Part shown: piece by piece, positions 4,779 through 5,193 of the stretch | How the letters are laid out: every line of letters starts with the position of its first letter | How positions within the stretch are numbered: position 1 is the stretch's first letter | NCBI GenBank assembly: GCA_017416055.1 | Contig: JAFQDI010000191.1 | Span: forward strand, 1-5,193 | Reading direction: 5' to 3' | Source: Lachnospiraceae bacterium | Lineage (GTDB): Bacteria > Bacillota_A > Clostridia > Lachnospirales > Lachnospiraceae | Length of the DNA stretch: 5,193 nucleotides | Notes under the pieces: model-generated | Databases searched by the model: none | What the model saw: only the letters and a program-made list of their open reading frames with translations | What the model was told of the DNA's origin: nothing | Program-made: the position numbers and the translations under genes

Positions 4779-5193
4779 CTATGCACGAATTTGTGTCAGA
4801 ATCGAGGGGTCCTTGATTTTTTTGTCTTCTGCCAAAAGAATGATCTTGGACATAATCTCCGCCGTTCTGGGATCATCATCCGCAAACGGAAGGAAAATGC
4901 GCCCTCTGGCTTGAGCGTGCACCGGCAAGATGGAAATCATACCGGCACCTTCCGCGTGAACCACGCCCGATCCCATATGCACAGAGTAATTGGCCAGTGA
5001 TCCGTGGATCTTTGCATGAGATCCAACCCAAGATACGTTCGTAAGCCCCAGCAATGCAGCCAGTTCCGTCGCGATAGAAATGCGCATCTCCACCGTGGAA
5101 TGGCTCGCCTCGGGATCCACGCCTCCCACATGAGCGACGCTGACCACTAAATCCAGATCTCGCATCGTCTCCGAGAAAAGAATCGGTGGAACC
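4779..5193 (-). CDS. C-terminal end of a large DUF4132/DUF5724-type protein (partial, 5' end beyond window)
   Basis: An open frame enters from the right edge and ends at TAG 4781-4779, giving 137 residues. It begins VPPILFSETMRDLDLVVSVA before any obvious start, so the Met at 5165 is internal, not the start. The conserved blocks are SETMRDLDL, VAHVGGVDPEASHSTVEMR, GSHAKIHG, YSVHMGSGVVH, ISILPVHAQARGRIFLPFADDDP and the closing LLAEDKKIKDPSIL. I recognise these as the conserved C-terminal domain of very large bacterial proteins annotated DUF4132/DUF5724 (relatives of E. coli YehI/MolR). This is recall, not a search. Biochemical function is unknown, and the old MolR label of molybdate regulator should not be transferred. 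No transmembrane segment is visible in this part. A terminator directly follows the stop, so the gene is a separate transcription unit from the two-component system. Confidence 0.77.
   Translation of the reverse strand, partial: VPPILFSETMRDLDLVVSVAHVGGVDPEASHSTVEMRISIATELAALLGLTNVSWVGSHAKIHGSLANYSVHMGSGVVHAEGAGMISILPVHAQARGRIFLPFADDDPRTAEIMSKIILLAEDKKIKDPSILTQIRA

Noticed and set aside
4779..5165. Complete 128-residue gene starting at ATG 5165
   Set aside because: The frame continues upstream without a stop to the window edge with conserved family residues (PPILFSET), so this Met is internal to a larger protein.

Overview
The window looks like a chromosomal segment from a low-to-mid GC Firmicute, most likely of class Clostridia and plausibly Lachnospiraceae-like. 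This rests on the gene families present, the strong AGGAGG-type ribosome binding sites, the compact single-strand operon and the TATAAT-type promoter. It is inference from protein character, not from a marker gene. Every supported gene is on the minus strand, so transcription runs from high to low coordinates.

Layout in transcription order: (1) 5193-4779, the C-terminal end of a large DUF4132/DUF5724-type protein of unknown function, closed by a strong hairpin terminator at 4775-4739. (2) 4778-4593, an AT-rich control region. It holds three tandem 10-bp repeats (4740-4711), a good sigma-A-type promoter (-35 at 4696-4691, -10 at 4674-4669) and a perfect inverted repeat at the predicted transcription start (4662-4647). 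(3) 4592-2872, an OmpR/PhoB-type response regulator and a sensor histidine kinase with almost no extracellular domain, overlapping by ATGA. (4) A 101-bp gap with a short inverted repeat. (5) 2770-467, three tightly packed membrane-lipid genes: a CrtO-like acyltransferase, an MGDG-synthase/UgtP-like glycosyltransferase and an AUR1-like PAP2 membrane protein. (6) 434-1, the N-terminal 144 codons of a class C beta-lactamase-fold serine hydrolase that runs off the window.

The most coherent reading is a two-component system physically linked to, and possibly co-transcribed with, a small glycolipid module. The PAP2 protein could supply diacylglycerol or exchange lipid head groups, the glycosyltransferase would add sugar to a diacylglycerol-type acceptor, and the CrtO-like enzyme could acylate the sugar. 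In Staphylococcus aureus, CrtO acylates the sugar of a glycosylated carotenoid, but no carotenoid gene is visible here. An acylated glycolipid or another lipid product is therefore a reasonable and testable hypothesis. The serine hydrolase may be an esterase or transesterase acting in the same pathway, but this is only suggested by position.

No RNA genes, CRISPR arrays, insertion sequences or mobile-element genes are visible. All complete genes are intact, with no frameshifts.
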